A stretch of DNA of 47,272 nucleotides from CAZDXV01 sp964648705 (GCA_964648705.1 CAZYOI010000001.1:1-47272); one strand, 5' to 3'. Numbered from the stretch's first letter, positions 1 to 7,035 are shown. Made by a program: numbers and translations. Notes: generated by a model not told the origin, from the sequence alone.

Positions 1-33
1 AAAGAAAAAAAACAATGGAGTACAGATTTAGTC

Positions 34-2319
34 TTGGAAAAAATATCCAAAGCTATTATCTTTCTTATTGTCTTTTTACTGCCTCTATTCTTTCTTCCCT
101 GGACAAGCAATGTTTTAAATTTTAACAAGCAGGCCCTGCTTTTAGGATTAGGTTTTACTGCTTTGTTTTTGTGGCTGGCCAGGGTTTTGATTACCGGTAA
201 AATTAAAATAAGTTTGAGCAAGTTTCACATTCCCGTAGCTTTATGGCTTATTGTCTATCTAGCTGCCGCCTTATTCTCTCAATGGTTTTACGGAAGCTTC
301 TGGGGATGGCCTCAGTCAGTATCTCAGAGCTTTCTTACTCTTCTTTCTTTTGTTATCTTCTATTTTCTTCTGGTCAATTTGTTTGAAAAGAAAGAGGTTT
401 TCAATCTGGCGGTTGTTTTTTTAGGATCCTCTCTTTTAGCTGCCGCTATAGCTGTTTTGCAGCTTTTCGGAAAGTTTATCTTTCCTTTTGCCAAAAGCGC
501 CTCTTTTAACACCGTAGGCTCTCTGAACCAGCTCGCTCTCTTTTCGGCGGTTCTTACCCCTCTTTTGGTTCTCCTTATCCTGAAAACCAAAAGGGTTCTC
601 AAGGTTGTTCTTCATCTGGCTTTGATAGCTGTTCTCTTCCTGCTTGTCTTAGCTGACTTCAATCCTGCCTGGTGGCTTGTTTTAGCGGCTTCCGTGCTGA
701 TTATATTCTTCGGAGTTCAGAAAAGGGAAACTCTTGGGAACTACTGGCTGTTTTTGTCTATGATCCTTCTGGCTGCAGCTTTGTTCATCGGCGTCTTTAA
801 TTTCAACCTGCCCGGCCTCCCGGAAAGGCCTCTGGAGGTTTATCTTAATTACGAGACAAGCTGGGACATTGTCTGGAAGACAGTAAAAGAGAGCCCTATT
901 CTGGGTTCCGGCCCCGGTACTTTTGTCTATAATTTCTCCCAGCACAAAGATGTTGTTATGAACTCTACTCTGGGATGGAATATGAGGTTTGACAGCGCCA
1001 GATCTGAAATTCTGGATATTGGATCGGATTCCGGCGTTTTGGGAGCTCTTTCCTTCCTTTTTCTTGTAGGGACATTTGTTTTTCTGGGAATAAAGTCCTT
1101 TTTCTCGGGGAAGGCTTCTAATAAGGATTTCTGGCTTTTGAGAGCCGGTTTGTTCGGCAGTTTTCTTCTTGTGGCATCCTCCTACTTTATCTATAACGCC
1201 TCTCTGGTTATGGGTTTTAGCTTCTTTTTTCTGATAGGATCTCTTTTGGTTCTTTCTTCTCCGGAAAGAAAGGACATTGAGCTTAAATCTTCCTCTTTGC
1301 TGAGCTTGGGGATTACCTTTGCTGTTACTTTAGCTTTTATCTTCGGTTTGGGCCTTCTTATTCTGGAAGGGCAGAAGTATTCGGCTGAAGCTTATTACCT
1401 TCAGGGGACAAAAGACTGGCAGAGAGGAGAAATAGACAAAGGAGTAGGCAGTCTGGAGAAGTCAGCCACCCTTAGCCCGGGTTCTGATCTTTACTGGAGA
1501 GACCTCTCCCGCCTCTATCTCCGGGAGATAAATTATACAAGCTCAAGAAAAGACCTGAATAAAAACCAGATTAACCAGAGAATCCAGCTTTTTGTGAGCA
1601 ATGCCATAGGGGCCGCCAAAAAAGCTACTGATGTTAATCCGAAGAATGTAGCCAACTGGTCTGTAAGAGGGCTTATCTACCAGAACCTTGTCGGAGTGGT
1701 TGAAGGAGCCGGAGACTGGGCTCTTACCTCTTATGACAGGGCTCAGGAGCTAGAGCCTGTCAGCCCCTATTATCCGACCCAGAAAGGGATAGTTCTTTTA
1801 AACAAGGCCTCCTTGTCGGAAGAAAAGGAAGCCTTTCTTTTCAAGGCGGAAAAAGAGTTTAAAAGAGCTGTTGAGTTAAAATCAGACTACGCCCCGGCCC
1901 GCTTTCAGATGGCCAGGCTTTATCAGATTCAGGGGAAAACAGTTGAAGCTATAGGCCAGATGGAAGAAACAAAGAAGATAGCTCCAAACGATGTCGGAGT
2001 GGGATTTCAGCTCGGCGTTCTCTATTTTAACAACGAGGACTACCAGAAAGCCCGGTCAGAGCTGGAAAGGGTTGTCTCTTTAAGCCCCGAATACTCCAAC
2101 GCCCTTTACTTCTTGGGCCTTACTTACGACAAACAGGGAGAAAAGGGGAAAGCCATAGAAACCTTTGAGAAGATAGCAGAGCTTAATCCGGGAAACAAAG
2201 AGATAGAATCTGCCATATCAAATCTTAAAGAGGGAAAGCCGGCTCTGGAAGATTTAAGAGAAGAAAAAGCCGAAGTTCCTATTGAAGAAAGCCCTCCCGA
2301 AGTGGAATCTGAAGAATAG
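34..2319 (+). CDS. O-antigen ligase-like membrane protein with C-terminal TPR repeats
   Basis: The first ~440 residues are a run of hydrophobic segments (about ten membrane helices) with the loop signature GSGPGTFVYNF near residue 291, as in the Wzy/WaaL O-antigen ligase family. From ~447 to ~740 the protein is soluble and made of tetratricopeptide repeats (for example the A/G/F/Y/A/P pattern around the segments starting NALYFLG and APARFQM), ending in an acidic tail. In the family such enzymes join or polymerise lipid-linked glycans outside the membrane; here glycan attachment (possibly glycosylation of surface proteins) is an inference. The start is uncertain: TTG at 34 is used, but the frame is open to the left edge of the window, so the gene may begin outside it. 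A second protein of the same architecture lies at 9531-11615. Confidence 0.75.
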   Translation: MEKISKAIIFLIVFLLPLFFLPWTSNVLNFNKQALLLGLGFTALFLWLARVLITGKIKISLSKFHIPVALWLIVYLAAALFSQWFYGSFWGWPQSVSQSFLTLLSFVIFYFLLVNLFEKKEVFNLAVVFLGSSLLAAAIAVLQLFGKFIFPFAKSASFNTVGSLNQLALFSAVLTPLLVLLILKTKRVLKVVLHLALIAVLFLLVLADFNPAWWLVLAASVLIIFFGVQKRETLGNYWLFLSMILLAAALFIGVFNFNLPGLPERPLEVYLNYETSWDIVWKTVKESPILGSGPGTFVYNFSQHKDVVMNSTLGWNMRFDSARSEILDIGSDSGVLGALSFLFLVGTFVFLGIKSFFSGKASNKDFWLLRAGLFGSFLLVASSYFIYNASLVMGFSFFFLIGSLLVLSSPERKDIELKSSSLLSLGITFAVTLAFIFGLGLLILEGQKYSAEAYYLQGTKDWQRGEIDKGVGSLEKSATLSPGSDLYWRDLSRLYLREINYTSSRKDLNKNQINQRIQLFVSNAIGAAKKATDVNPKNVANWSVRGLIYQNLVGVVEGAGDWALTSYDRAQELEPVSPYYPTQKGIVLLNKASLSEEKEAFLFKAEKEFKRAVELKSDYAPARFQMARLYQIQGKTVEAIGQMEETKKIAPNDVGVGFQLGVLYFNNEDYQKARSELERVVSLSPEYSNALYFLGLTYDKQGEKGKAIETFEKIAELNPGNKEIESAISNLKEGKPALEDLREEKAEVPIEESPPEVESEE

Positions 2320-2322
2320 CCC

Positions 2323-2350
2323 TTGACATAAGAAGTTCCCTGATTAAAAT
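2323..2350 (+). promoter_or_regulatory. Strong promoter for the structured RNA
   Basis: TTGACA at 2323-2328, 16-nt spacer, TAAAAT at 2345-2350. It starts just after the stop codon of the preceding gene. Predicted transcription start is near 2357, directly before the GAGGGGG arm of the RNA described next. Confidence 0.75.
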
Positions 2351-2356
2351 AGGAAG

Positions 2357-2526
2357 TATGAGGGGGTGCGGAGCAATGTCTCCAAAAGGACAGTGGGACT
2401 TAACGAAAGAGATCTCAGGATATCCCCGGGCGAAGTCCGAGTCCGGCCTTTAGGAAAAAGATCGAATTTGTTAAATCCCGTTTCCCCCTCAACTAAGAAC
2501 AGGAACAAAGATTCCTGTTTTTAGTT
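2357..2526 (+). ncRNA. Unidentified structured RNA, about 130 nt plus terminator
   Basis: There is no convincing ORF here, but the stretch folds well by eye. GAGGGGG (2360-2366) pairs with CCCCCTC (2484-2490), closing the molecule. GGAG (2370-2373) pairs with CTCC (2380-2383) as a small side hairpin. GGGACTTAAC (2395-2404) pairs with GTTAAATCCC (2470-2479) with one C-A mismatch. GATCT (2411-2415) pairs with AGATC (2459-2463). An apical hairpin can form around CGGGC/GUCCG near 2427-2439. It has its own strong promoter and ends at an intrinsic terminator. The conserved SRP RNA core (GGAAG..AGCAGC) is absent, and it is too short for tmRNA or RNase P RNA. A rod-like shape with an asymmetric central loop recalls 6S RNA but I cannot assign a family. 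A riboswitch for the downstream genes is an alternative. Confidence 0.6.
2491..2526 (+). terminator. Intrinsic terminator of the structured RNA
   Basis: AACTAAGAACAGGAA (2491-2505) pairs along all 15 positions (one G-U) with the arm 2512-2526, loop of six nt, T-rich 3' arm (2518-2522). It directly abuts the closing stem of the RNA. Confidence 0.8.
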
Positions 2527-2537
2527 TGCCTGAATTC

Positions 2538-2546
2538 TGCTAGAAT
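2538..2546 (+). promoter_or_regulatory. Extended -10 promoter for the 2582 operon
   Basis: TG at 2538-2539 followed by one base and TAGAAT at 2541-2546. No good -35 is seen, as is tolerated for extended -10 promoters. It would restart transcription after the terminator at 2491-2526. Confidence 0.45.
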
Positions 2547-2581
2547 AGAATAAAGGCCGAAAAGAAATAATTTAAATATCT

Positions 2582-2842
2582 ATGGCAGAAGAAGAAGGAA
2601 AATTAATAGGAGAAGTTGTTCATTTTTTCTCCAAGATAAAAGTGGCTGTTATAAGGCTTAAAGCCCCTTTGTCTGTGGGAGACGAGATAAGGATTGAAGG
2701 AGGGGAGGAGACCGACTTTAAGCAGAAAGTGGATTCTATGGAGTCGGAGCACGAGAAAGTGAAAAAGGCCAAAAAAGGAGACGAAGTGGGCTTAAAGGTA
2801 AAAGAGAAGGCAAGGGAAGGATATAAGGTTTACAAGCTTTAA
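2582..2842 (+). CDS. Translation elongation factor-like small protein (EF-Tu domain 2 fold)
   Basis: This 86-aa protein has the pattern of a stand-alone EF-Tu domain-2-like beta barrel: an opening GEVVHFFSKIKVAVIRL strand pair, a GDEIRIEGG turn, then Q..VDSM and KKGDEVGLKV, which match the second domain of translational GTPases. There is no GTPase domain. Such proteins occur in archaea and CPR bacteria; their function is not established. The stop codon overlaps the ATG of mgtC (TAATG), so the two are translationally coupled. No Shine-Dalgarno is seen before the start. Confidence 0.6.
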   Translation: MAEEEGKLIGEVVHFFSKIKVAVIRLKAPLSVGDEIRIEGGEETDFKQKVDSMESEHEKVKKAKKGDEVGLKVKEKAREGYKVYKL

Positions 2843-3273
2843 TGGACGACATTCAGATACTGCTAAAAGTCGTTTTAGCTGTTGTTTTAGGAGGATTGAT
2901 AGGCATAGAAAGAGAGTACAAAAAGAAGGAGGCCGGGCTTCAGACCTACAGCCTGGTTACTCTGGGAGCCTGCGTCTTTACTGTAATAGCCAACAATATT
3001 TTCTATCTTTTTGAAGGAAGCAGAGGAGTAAGCTTTGATCCTTCCAGAGTGGTTGTGGCCGTGGCCACCGGCATAGGCTTTATAGGGGCGGGAGTGATAA
3101 TCTACCGCAGATTCAAAGTAGAGGGGCTTACTACGGCAGCCGGCCTCTGGACCTCGGCCGCTATCGGAGTGGCTCTGGGAGCGGGCTTTTACTTCTTGGC
3201 TTTAGTCTCTACTGTTTTGGCTGTTTTAGTCCTCTTTGTTTTGGGAAAAATAGAGCATAAATATTTCGGGTAA
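2842..3273 (+). CDS. mgtC: MgtC/SapB family membrane protein
   Basis: The 143-aa product has about four membrane helices and the family's landmarks: GGLIGIERE with KEAGLQTYSLVTLGAC near the N terminus, GIGFIGAGVI in the third helix and GLTTAAGLWTSAAIG after it. It corresponds to the membrane domain only, without the C-terminal ACT-like domain of Salmonella MgtC. Family members are linked to magnesium limitation and ATP synthase control in pathogens; the role here is unknown. It overlaps the upstream gene by one base and is followed 6 bp later by a permease. Confidence 0.8.
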   Translation: MDDIQILLKVVLAVVLGGLIGIEREYKKKEAGLQTYSLVTLGACVFTVIANNIFYLFEGSRGVSFDPSRVVVAVATGIGFIGAGVIIYRRFKVEGLTTAAGLWTSAAIGVALGAGFYFLALVSTVLAVLVLFVLGKIEHKYFG

Positions 3274-3279
3274 AGCATT

Positions 3280-4428
3280 ATGGAAAAAGGAAGGTTTTTA
3301 AGGGCTCTTTCTGTTTATTTGGGAACGACCATAGGAGTGGGCATATTCGGCCTGCCTTTTGTCGCTTTTAAGGCGGGTTTTTCCATAGTTTTTCTCTACC
3401 TTATAATAATAGGATTTCTGGTAGCCGTTCTTCTTTTTATCTACGGCAAAGTGGCCGTAGGAACAGAGGGGCTCCACCGGCTTCCGGGATATGCGGGAAA
3501 GTATCTGGGGAGAGGATGGGAGAAAGCCACCTTTTTGGTGGTCTCTCTCGGGCTTCTGGGCACCCTTTTGGCCTACCTTGTCATAGGAGGAGGGTTTCTG
3601 GATTCTCTTTTCGGGGACTATCTGGGCCACAACATCTTAATATACACTCTGGCCTTTTTTATTCCGGCCTCTTATCTGCTCTTTCGGGGGATAAAAAGCG
3701 TCTCCGGCATAGAGTTTGTCCTTTTTCTGGTTCTTCTGGCAATACTTGTTTTCTTTTTTAAGAGAGCCTTTCCTTATATAGAGCCGGGGAACTTTGAGGG
3801 CTTTGATTTAAGCTCTTCTTTTCTTCCTTACGGAGTGGTCCTTTTTGCTTTAACAAGCTCTGCTATTGTTCCCGAGATAAAGGAGATGGTTGTTAATTCT
3901 TTAAAGAAAAAAGACAATAATCTAACATCCAGAGAATTAAAGAAAATAATAGCTGTAGGAATAACCTTAGTTCTTTTAGTCTATCTTTTCTTTATTGCCA
4001 TTGTTCTCGGGGCTTCGGGCTCTCTTACCAGCAGGGACGCTATTACCGGCCTGGAGAAAACTCTGGACAGCGGCTTTGTCAAGCTTGGCTTTGCCTTCGG
4101 GGTTATAAGCTGCTTTACCTCTTTTCTGACTCTGGGCCTGACTTTTAAAAAGATGCTTCAGTATGACCTTAAAATGCCAAAGCATCTTTCCTGGGCCCTG
4201 GCCTCTTTTCTTCCCTTTGTTCTTTTCCTTCTGGGCTTGAGAAGATTCATTGAGATAATAGGTTTTACCGGGGCTGTGGCTGTGGGAGCTGAAGGCATTA
4301 TTATCGTTTTCTTGTACAGGGCTTTCCTTAAAAAGAAGTTCTCCCGGAAAATGAGCCCCTTCTACTATGTTCTGGCTGCGGTCTTTTTTCTGGGAATAGC
4401 TTCTCAGATTGTAAAGGTCTTCTATTGA
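3280..4428 (+). CDS. Amino-acid permease, aromatic amino-acid transporter type
   Basis: The 382-aa product is an integral membrane protein with about eleven hydrophobic helices. The N terminus carries the glycine-rich TTIGVGIFGLPFVAFKAGF typical of helix 1 of APC-superfamily transporters, where the unwound GIG segment binds the substrate amino group. Length and pattern resemble the Trp/Tyr permease branch. Substrate cannot be read from sequence. It is the third gene of the unit starting at 2582, and uptake of amino acids would suit a CPR host-dependent cell that lacks their synthesis. Confidence 0.65.
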   Translation: MEKGRFLRALSVYLGTTIGVGIFGLPFVAFKAGFSIVFLYLIIIGFLVAVLLFIYGKVAVGTEGLHRLPGYAGKYLGRGWEKATFLVVSLGLLGTLLAYLVIGGGFLDSLFGDYLGHNILIYTLAFFIPASYLLFRGIKSVSGIEFVLFLVLLAILVFFFKRAFPYIEPGNFEGFDLSSSFLPYGVVLFALTSSAIVPEIKEMVVNSLKKKDNNLTSRELKKIIAVGITLVLLVYLFFIAIVLGASGSLTSRDAITGLEKTLDSGFVKLGFAFGVISCFTSFLTLGLTFKKMLQYDLKMPKHLSWALASFLPFVLFLLGLRRFIEIIGFTGAVAVGAEGIIIVFLYRAFLKKKFSRKMSPFYYVLAAVFFLGIASQIVKVFY

Positions 4429-4453
4429 CAAAAGAGTTTTTTTAGCGTAGAAT
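4425..4453 (+). promoter_or_regulatory. Consensus promoter, near-leaderless
   Basis: TTGACA 4425-4430 (overlapping the permease stop), 17-nt spacer, TAGAAT 4448-4453. The next ATG is only 9 nt beyond the -10 box, so the message for the 30-aa protein would start about 3 nt before its start codon. Confidence 0.75.
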
Positions 4454-4462
4454 AGAAACATT

Positions 4463-4555
4463 ATGGTTAAGTTTTTAGACGTTGTCACAATAGTGTCTTT
4501 TATCGTTTTTCTGGCTTGGTATCTCCTTGTCAATGTTCTGCCTAATTTTATCTAA
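4463..4555 (+). CDS. 30-aa single-helix membrane microprotein
   Basis: The reading frame ATG 4463 to TAA 4553-4555 encodes 30 residues: a short MVKFLD start and then one hydrophobic helix (VVTIVSFIVFLAWYLLVNVL) and a short PNFI tail. Support for it being a real gene is the perfectly spaced promoter whose start site falls right at the ATG. I do not recognise the family. It could be a small regulatory membrane peptide or a leader ORF for the two soluble proteins that follow 15 bp downstream. Confidence 0.5.
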   Translation: MVKFLDVVTIVSFIVFLAWYLLVNVLPNFI

Positions 4556-4570
4556 TTAGAGGTTTTTCTA

Positions 4571-4894
4571 ATGAAAAAGAAACCTTTTGAAGAAAGTCTT
4601 TATCAAAAGTTTTCCCTGGGCGACCTTATTGTTTTTTCTATCTACTCTTTAGGAAAGAAAGCTGAATTCGAGCAGCTGGTAAAAGAATGCTTTACTCTTT
4701 TTCCGGCTGCTTTTTCTTTTAGGTCTTTTTCCGAGTGGCCCGATTCCAGGAAGCTGGACCGGTCTTTGAGAAGCCTGAGAAGAGAAAAGCTTATCAAAGG
4801 AAACCCCCAAACCTCTTTCAGCCTGACCAAGGCGGGAGAAAAGAGGGCGGAAGCCATATCCAGGGATTTCAGGCAGGAGAGAATGGAATTATGA
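4571..4894 (+). CDS. Winged-helix-like hypothetical protein
   Basis: The 107-aa soluble protein is not recognised as a named family. Its C-terminal half looks like a winged helix: LDRSLRSLRREKLI as recognition-helix-like segment, then a wing with FSLTKAGEKRAE, a pattern common in PadR- and MarR-like DNA-binding proteins. The N-terminal half (LGDLIVFSIYSLGKKAEFEQLVKECF) fits the first helices of such a domain. DNA binding is therefore inferred. It shares the promoter at 4425 and its stop overlaps the ATG of the acylphosphatase (ATGA at 4891-4894). Confidence 0.55.
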   Translation: MKKKPFEESLYQKFSLGDLIVFSIYSLGKKAEFEQLVKECFTLFPAAFSFRSFSEWPDSRKLDRSLRSLRREKLIKGNPQTSFSLTKAGEKRAEAISRDFRQERMEL

Positions 4895-5163
4895 TAAGGA
4901 TTCATCTTTTCGTATCAGGAAGAGTTCAGGGAGTGAATTTTAGAAGCGAAATCCGGAGAAAAGCCCGGGAGCTTTCTTTAACCGGCTGGGTCCGCAACCT
5001 CAGAGACGGCAGGGTGGAGATTAAAGCAGAGGGCTCGGAGGAAAGCGCAGAAGGCCTTATTGAATGGATTGAAAGAGACCCCTATCCTGCCAGGGTTTCG
5101 GATGTTAAAATGGAGCGGGAGGAGTATCAGGGAGAGTTTAAAAACTTTAAAATAATCTACTAA
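4891..5163 (+). CDS. acyP: Acylphosphatase
   Basis: The 90-aa protein hydrolyses acyl phosphates such as acetyl phosphate or 1,3-bisphosphoglycerate. The signature GRVQGVNFR (residues 10-18) gives the catalytic Arg18, and GWVRNLRDG gives the catalytic Asn36; the spacing matches the family. A longer frame opens at 4735 but the extra N-terminal part runs over the previous gene in another frame; the ATG at 4891, overlapping the TGA of the upstream gene, gives exactly the family length and is chosen. Confidence 0.9.
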   Translation: MIRIHLFVSGRVQGVNFRSEIRRKARELSLTGWVRNLRDGRVEIKAEGSEESAEGLIEWIERDPYPARVSDVKMEREEYQGEFKNFKIIY

Positions 5164-5164
5164 T

Positions 5165-5467
5165 ATGTATCTTTCAATATTTATAGCGGGATTCGGAGGA
5201 GGGGCTTTAAGAGGCATTGTCGGCTTTATAAAGCATCAGTTCTCCTACAAGAAAGTGGGCTTTAACGTGCCCTACTTTCTCACTATGACCTTTCTCTCCG
5301 GCATTGTCGGCCTTTTAGCGGCCATAGCGGTCCAAGAAGGGGGCTTTAACATTATGGGCCTGAAATATCTCACCCCGGCTATCTCCTTTATCATAGGTTA
5401 TGCCGGAGGCGACTTCTTGGAGAATATCTACAAGATACTTATTAAAAAATCAGATCTTAGAGATTAA
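5165..5467 (+). CDS. Small membrane protein of unknown function
   Basis: The 100-aa product has two or three hydrophobic stretches (an N-terminal glycine-rich IAGFGGGALRGIVGFIKH, then FLTMTFLSGIVGLLAAIAV and YLTPAISFIIGYAGGDFLENIY). The glycine-rich, holin-like spacing is reminiscent of small phage-holin-type proteins, but I do not recognise a specific family. It starts 1 bp after the acylphosphatase stop and is the last gene before a strong terminator. Confidence 0.55.
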   Translation: MYLSIFIAGFGGGALRGIVGFIKHQFSYKKVGFNVPYFLTMTFLSGIVGLLAAIAVQEGGFNIMGLKYLTPAISFIIGYAGGDFLENIYKILIKKSDLRD

Positions 5468-5500
5468 AACAAAAAACCCCTGAAAAGGGGCTTTTGTTTT
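5466..5500. terminator. Bidirectional intrinsic terminator
   Basis: AAAACAAAA (5466-5474) pairs with TTTTGTTTT (5492-5500) and CCCC (5477-5480) with GGGG (5487-5490), loop TGAAAA. It has A-tract and T-tract on both sides, so it can end transcription from the 5165 gene (+) and from the converging acidic-protein gene (-). Confidence 0.85.
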
Positions 5501-5521
5501 GAGTAGTTGAAGATCTTACAT

Positions 5522-5719
5522 TTACTCCTCTTCCTCTTCAGAATCTTCCTCTTCAGAACTCTCTTCTTCAGGAGTTTCCTCTTCAGAACTCTCTTCTTCA
5601 GGAGTTTCTTCTTCAGAACTCTCTTCTTCCATTCCTCCTTCTTCAGAACCCTCTTCTCCTTCTTCAGGAGTCTCTTCTTCTTGAGAGGTAAAGAGAGGAT
5701 ATAGTTCGTCTTTAATCAT
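5522..5719 (-). CDS. Glutamate-repeat acidic protein
   Basis: The 65-aa product begins MIKDELYPLFTSQ and then is almost entirely Glu with Ser, Thr, Pro and Gly; 33 of 65 residues are Glu. It is built of a repeated ten-residue unit of the type EESSEEETPE. Support for expression: a consensus promoter (TTGACA-16-TATAAT) lies upstream on the same strand and a bidirectional terminator downstream. I do not recognise the family. It might be a chaperone-like or ion-binding acidic tail protein. The leader between promoter and ATG (about 85 nt) holds a stable hairpin, AAAGCGGA/TCCGCTTT at 5731-5758. The opposite-strand frame (Phe-rich) is a shadow. Confidence 0.5.
   Translation of the reverse strand: MIKDELYPLFTSQEEETPEEGEEGSEEGGMEEESSEEETPEEESSEEETPEEESSEEEDSEEEEE
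5556..5645 (-). repeat. Three 30-bp tandem repeats inside the acidic-protein gene
   Basis: Units start at 5556, 5586 and 5616 on the plus strand, each beginning GAACTCTCTTCTTC. Units one and two differ at one visible base; the third diverges in its second half. The unit equals ten codons, so length changes keep the frame. Confidence 0.8.
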
Positions 5720-5811
5720 AGTTTTAAATAAAGCGGAATCTTTCTTAAATCCGCTTTTAACGCTTCATTTTCTCTTCGACCTTTTATTACCGTTTTCTGT
5801 TGTATATGACC

Positions 5812-5839
5812 ATTATAAACAGTTAAGAGTCTCTGTCAA
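5812..5839 (-). promoter_or_regulatory. Perfect-consensus promoter, minus strand
   Basis: On the minus strand TTGACA (plus 5834-5839), 16-nt spacer, TATAAT (plus 5812-5817). Transcription starts near 5805 and runs to the acidic-protein gene through a leader of about 85 nt. Confidence 0.8.
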
Positions 5840-5846
5840 CCCTATT

Positions 5847-5875
5847 TTGAATTATGGCGGGGAAAATGATAATAT
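5847..5875 (+). promoter_or_regulatory. Extended -10 promoter, plus strand
   Basis: TTGAAT 5847-5852, 17-nt spacer with TG at 5867-5868, TAATAT 5870-5875. It lies back to back with the minus-strand promoter 8 bp away and drives the 5904-7035 unit. Confidence 0.65.
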
Positions 5876-5903
5876 ACATTTATTACAAGTTAATTTTAAA
5901 AAC

Positions 5904-6221
5904 ATGAAACCTAAAAAGATTACAGCCTGGCTTTTAATAATTCTGGGGATTGCCCTTATCTTTTGGACCCTTTATTCTTCTTATTCTATTTTCACCGGCA
6001 AAAGCTCTGTGCCCGCAGTTTTTGAGAACCAGACAGAAGAGAAAGAAGGAGAGCCGGCAGAGGCAAGAGAGATGGTAAGAGAGGAGATAAGGGATATGAT
6101 TCCCGCAGAAGCTGTCTACCAGCTTTTAAATCTAATCTCCTGGTCAATCCTCGCCCTTATTTTAATCTTTGGAGGAGGCAGAATTTCCATTATAGGGATC
6201 AATCTTTTGAGAAGGAGCTGA
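5904..6221 (+). CDS. Two-helix membrane protein of unknown function
   Basis: The 105-aa product has an N-terminal helix (ITAWLLIILGIALIFWTLY), a charged, Glu-rich middle that could be a periplasmic coiled segment (EEKEGEPAEAREMVREEIRDMI) and a C-terminal helix (LLNLISWSILALILIFGGG). An upstream in-frame ATG at 5847 lies inside the promoter, so ATG 5904 is preferred. Not recognised as a family. Its TGA overlaps the ATG of a 44-aa ORF (TGATG at 6219-6223). Confidence 0.6.
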   Translation: MKPKKITAWLLIILGIALIFWTLYSSYSIFTGKSSVPAVFENQTEEKEGEPAEAREMVREEIRDMIPAEAVYQLLNLISWSILALILIFGGGRISIIGINLLRRS

Positions 6222-6355
6222 TGTTCATAGCCGGTCTTCATATCCGGATACTCCAGGGCTGCCGGCAGGGAAATAGAGCCGGAGAGCTTGGGAAGGCAAG
6301 CATTTTCTCCAAAGGGGAGCAGAAAGAATTATCCAAAGAAAAGTTCTTGTTTTAA
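6221..6355 (+). CDS. 44-aa coupled small ORF
   Basis: ATG 6221 overlaps the upstream stop (TGATG) and its own TAA (6353-6355) overlaps the ATG of the PHP gene (TAATG). The frame exactly fills the space between two real genes. The peptide (start MFIAGLHIRILQGCRQG, Lys-rich end) has no recognised family and no membrane helix. The double stop-start coupling is the main support; it may serve mainly to pass ribosomes to the PHP gene. Confidence 0.45.
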   Translation: MFIAGLHIRILQGCRQGNRAGELGKASIFSKGEQKELSKEKFLF

Positions 6356-7035
6356 TGAAAGCGGATCTCCATATCCATACAAGCTACTCTTTTGACGGCA
6401 TCTCCTCTCCCAGAGAAGCGGTTGATTCCGCCCTTAAAAAAGGCCTGGATTGTATCTGCATTACAGACCACGGCAGAATAGAAGGGGCTCTTGAAGCTAT
6501 AGAGTATGCCAAAGGAAAGAACATTCTGGTTATTCCCGGCATTGAGGTTTTGACCGAATCAGGAGACATTCTGGGGATAAACATCAAAGAGAGGATACCG
6601 GAAGGCCTTTCCTTAAAAGAGACAGTAAGGGAAATAAAAAGGCAAAAGGGCTTGGCTGTCGTAGCCCATCCTTTTGACTGGCCCGTAGAGAACTTTCTGG
6701 GAAGCAGGAAGGACATTAAAAGAGTGAAAGCTGTCGAGGTCTTCAATTCGTCGGCTATTTCTTTTAAAGCTAACAGAGAGGCCTTAGAGTTCGCTGAAAA
6801 AAACAACCTTTTTATCACCGCGGGATCCGATGCTCACAGGGCAGAGTATATAGGCAGGGGATACCTTGAAACCTTTGAGGACTTTTCCACAGCAGAAGAA
6901 TTAATAGAGAAGATAAAGAAGAGAAAGGTTAAAGCCAAAGGCAAACCCTTAAATCTTTTTCAGATATTAAAAAATGCTTCAAGATTCAAGCTGAAAAGAG
7001 CTTTTCACTATTGGACACTTAAAAGAAAAAAGTGA
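6355..7035 (+). CDS. PHP-domain metal-dependent phosphoesterase
   Basis: The 226-aa protein carries the PHP metal-binding motifs in order: HIHTSYS near residue 6, DHG near residue 40, a Glu in PGIEVLTE, HPFDWP in the middle and GSDAHR near residue 159. This is the set found in the PHP family related to histidinol phosphatase and the TrpH/RNase AM exonuclease branch. Length is short compared with ~280 residues for TrpH, and the C terminus is basic (KLKRAFHYWTLKRKK). The substrate is not readable from sequence; nucleotide 3',5'-phosphate or short-RNA cleavage would be typical. Confidence 0.75.
   Translation: MKADLHIHTSYSFDGISSPREAVDSALKKGLDCICITDHGRIEGALEAIEYAKGKNILVIPGIEVLTESGDILGINIKERIPEGLSLKETVREIKRQKGLAVVAHPFDWPVENFLGSRKDIKRVKAVEVFNSSAISFKANREALEFAEKNNLFITAGSDAHRAEYIGRGYLETFEDFSTAEELIEKIKKRKVKAKGKPLNLFQILKNASRFKLKRAFHYWTLKRKK

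Noticed and set aside
2357..2490. Structured RNA as SRP (4.5S) RNA
   Set aside because: The GGGGGTGC-like 5' end is suggestive, but the invariant SRP helix-8 core with GGAAG and AGCAGC is missing.
5556..5645. Short tandem repeats as a CRISPR array
   Set aside because: Repeats are directly adjacent without spacers and code for a ten-residue protein repeat.
5507..5704. Phe/Leu-rich 65-aa ORF on the plus strand
   Set aside because: It is the antisense of the glutamate repeats; promoter evidence favours the minus strand.
6355..7035. UGA as a sense (Gly) codon
   Set aside because: Many genes end at TGA followed directly by another gene start, so UGA is a stop here.
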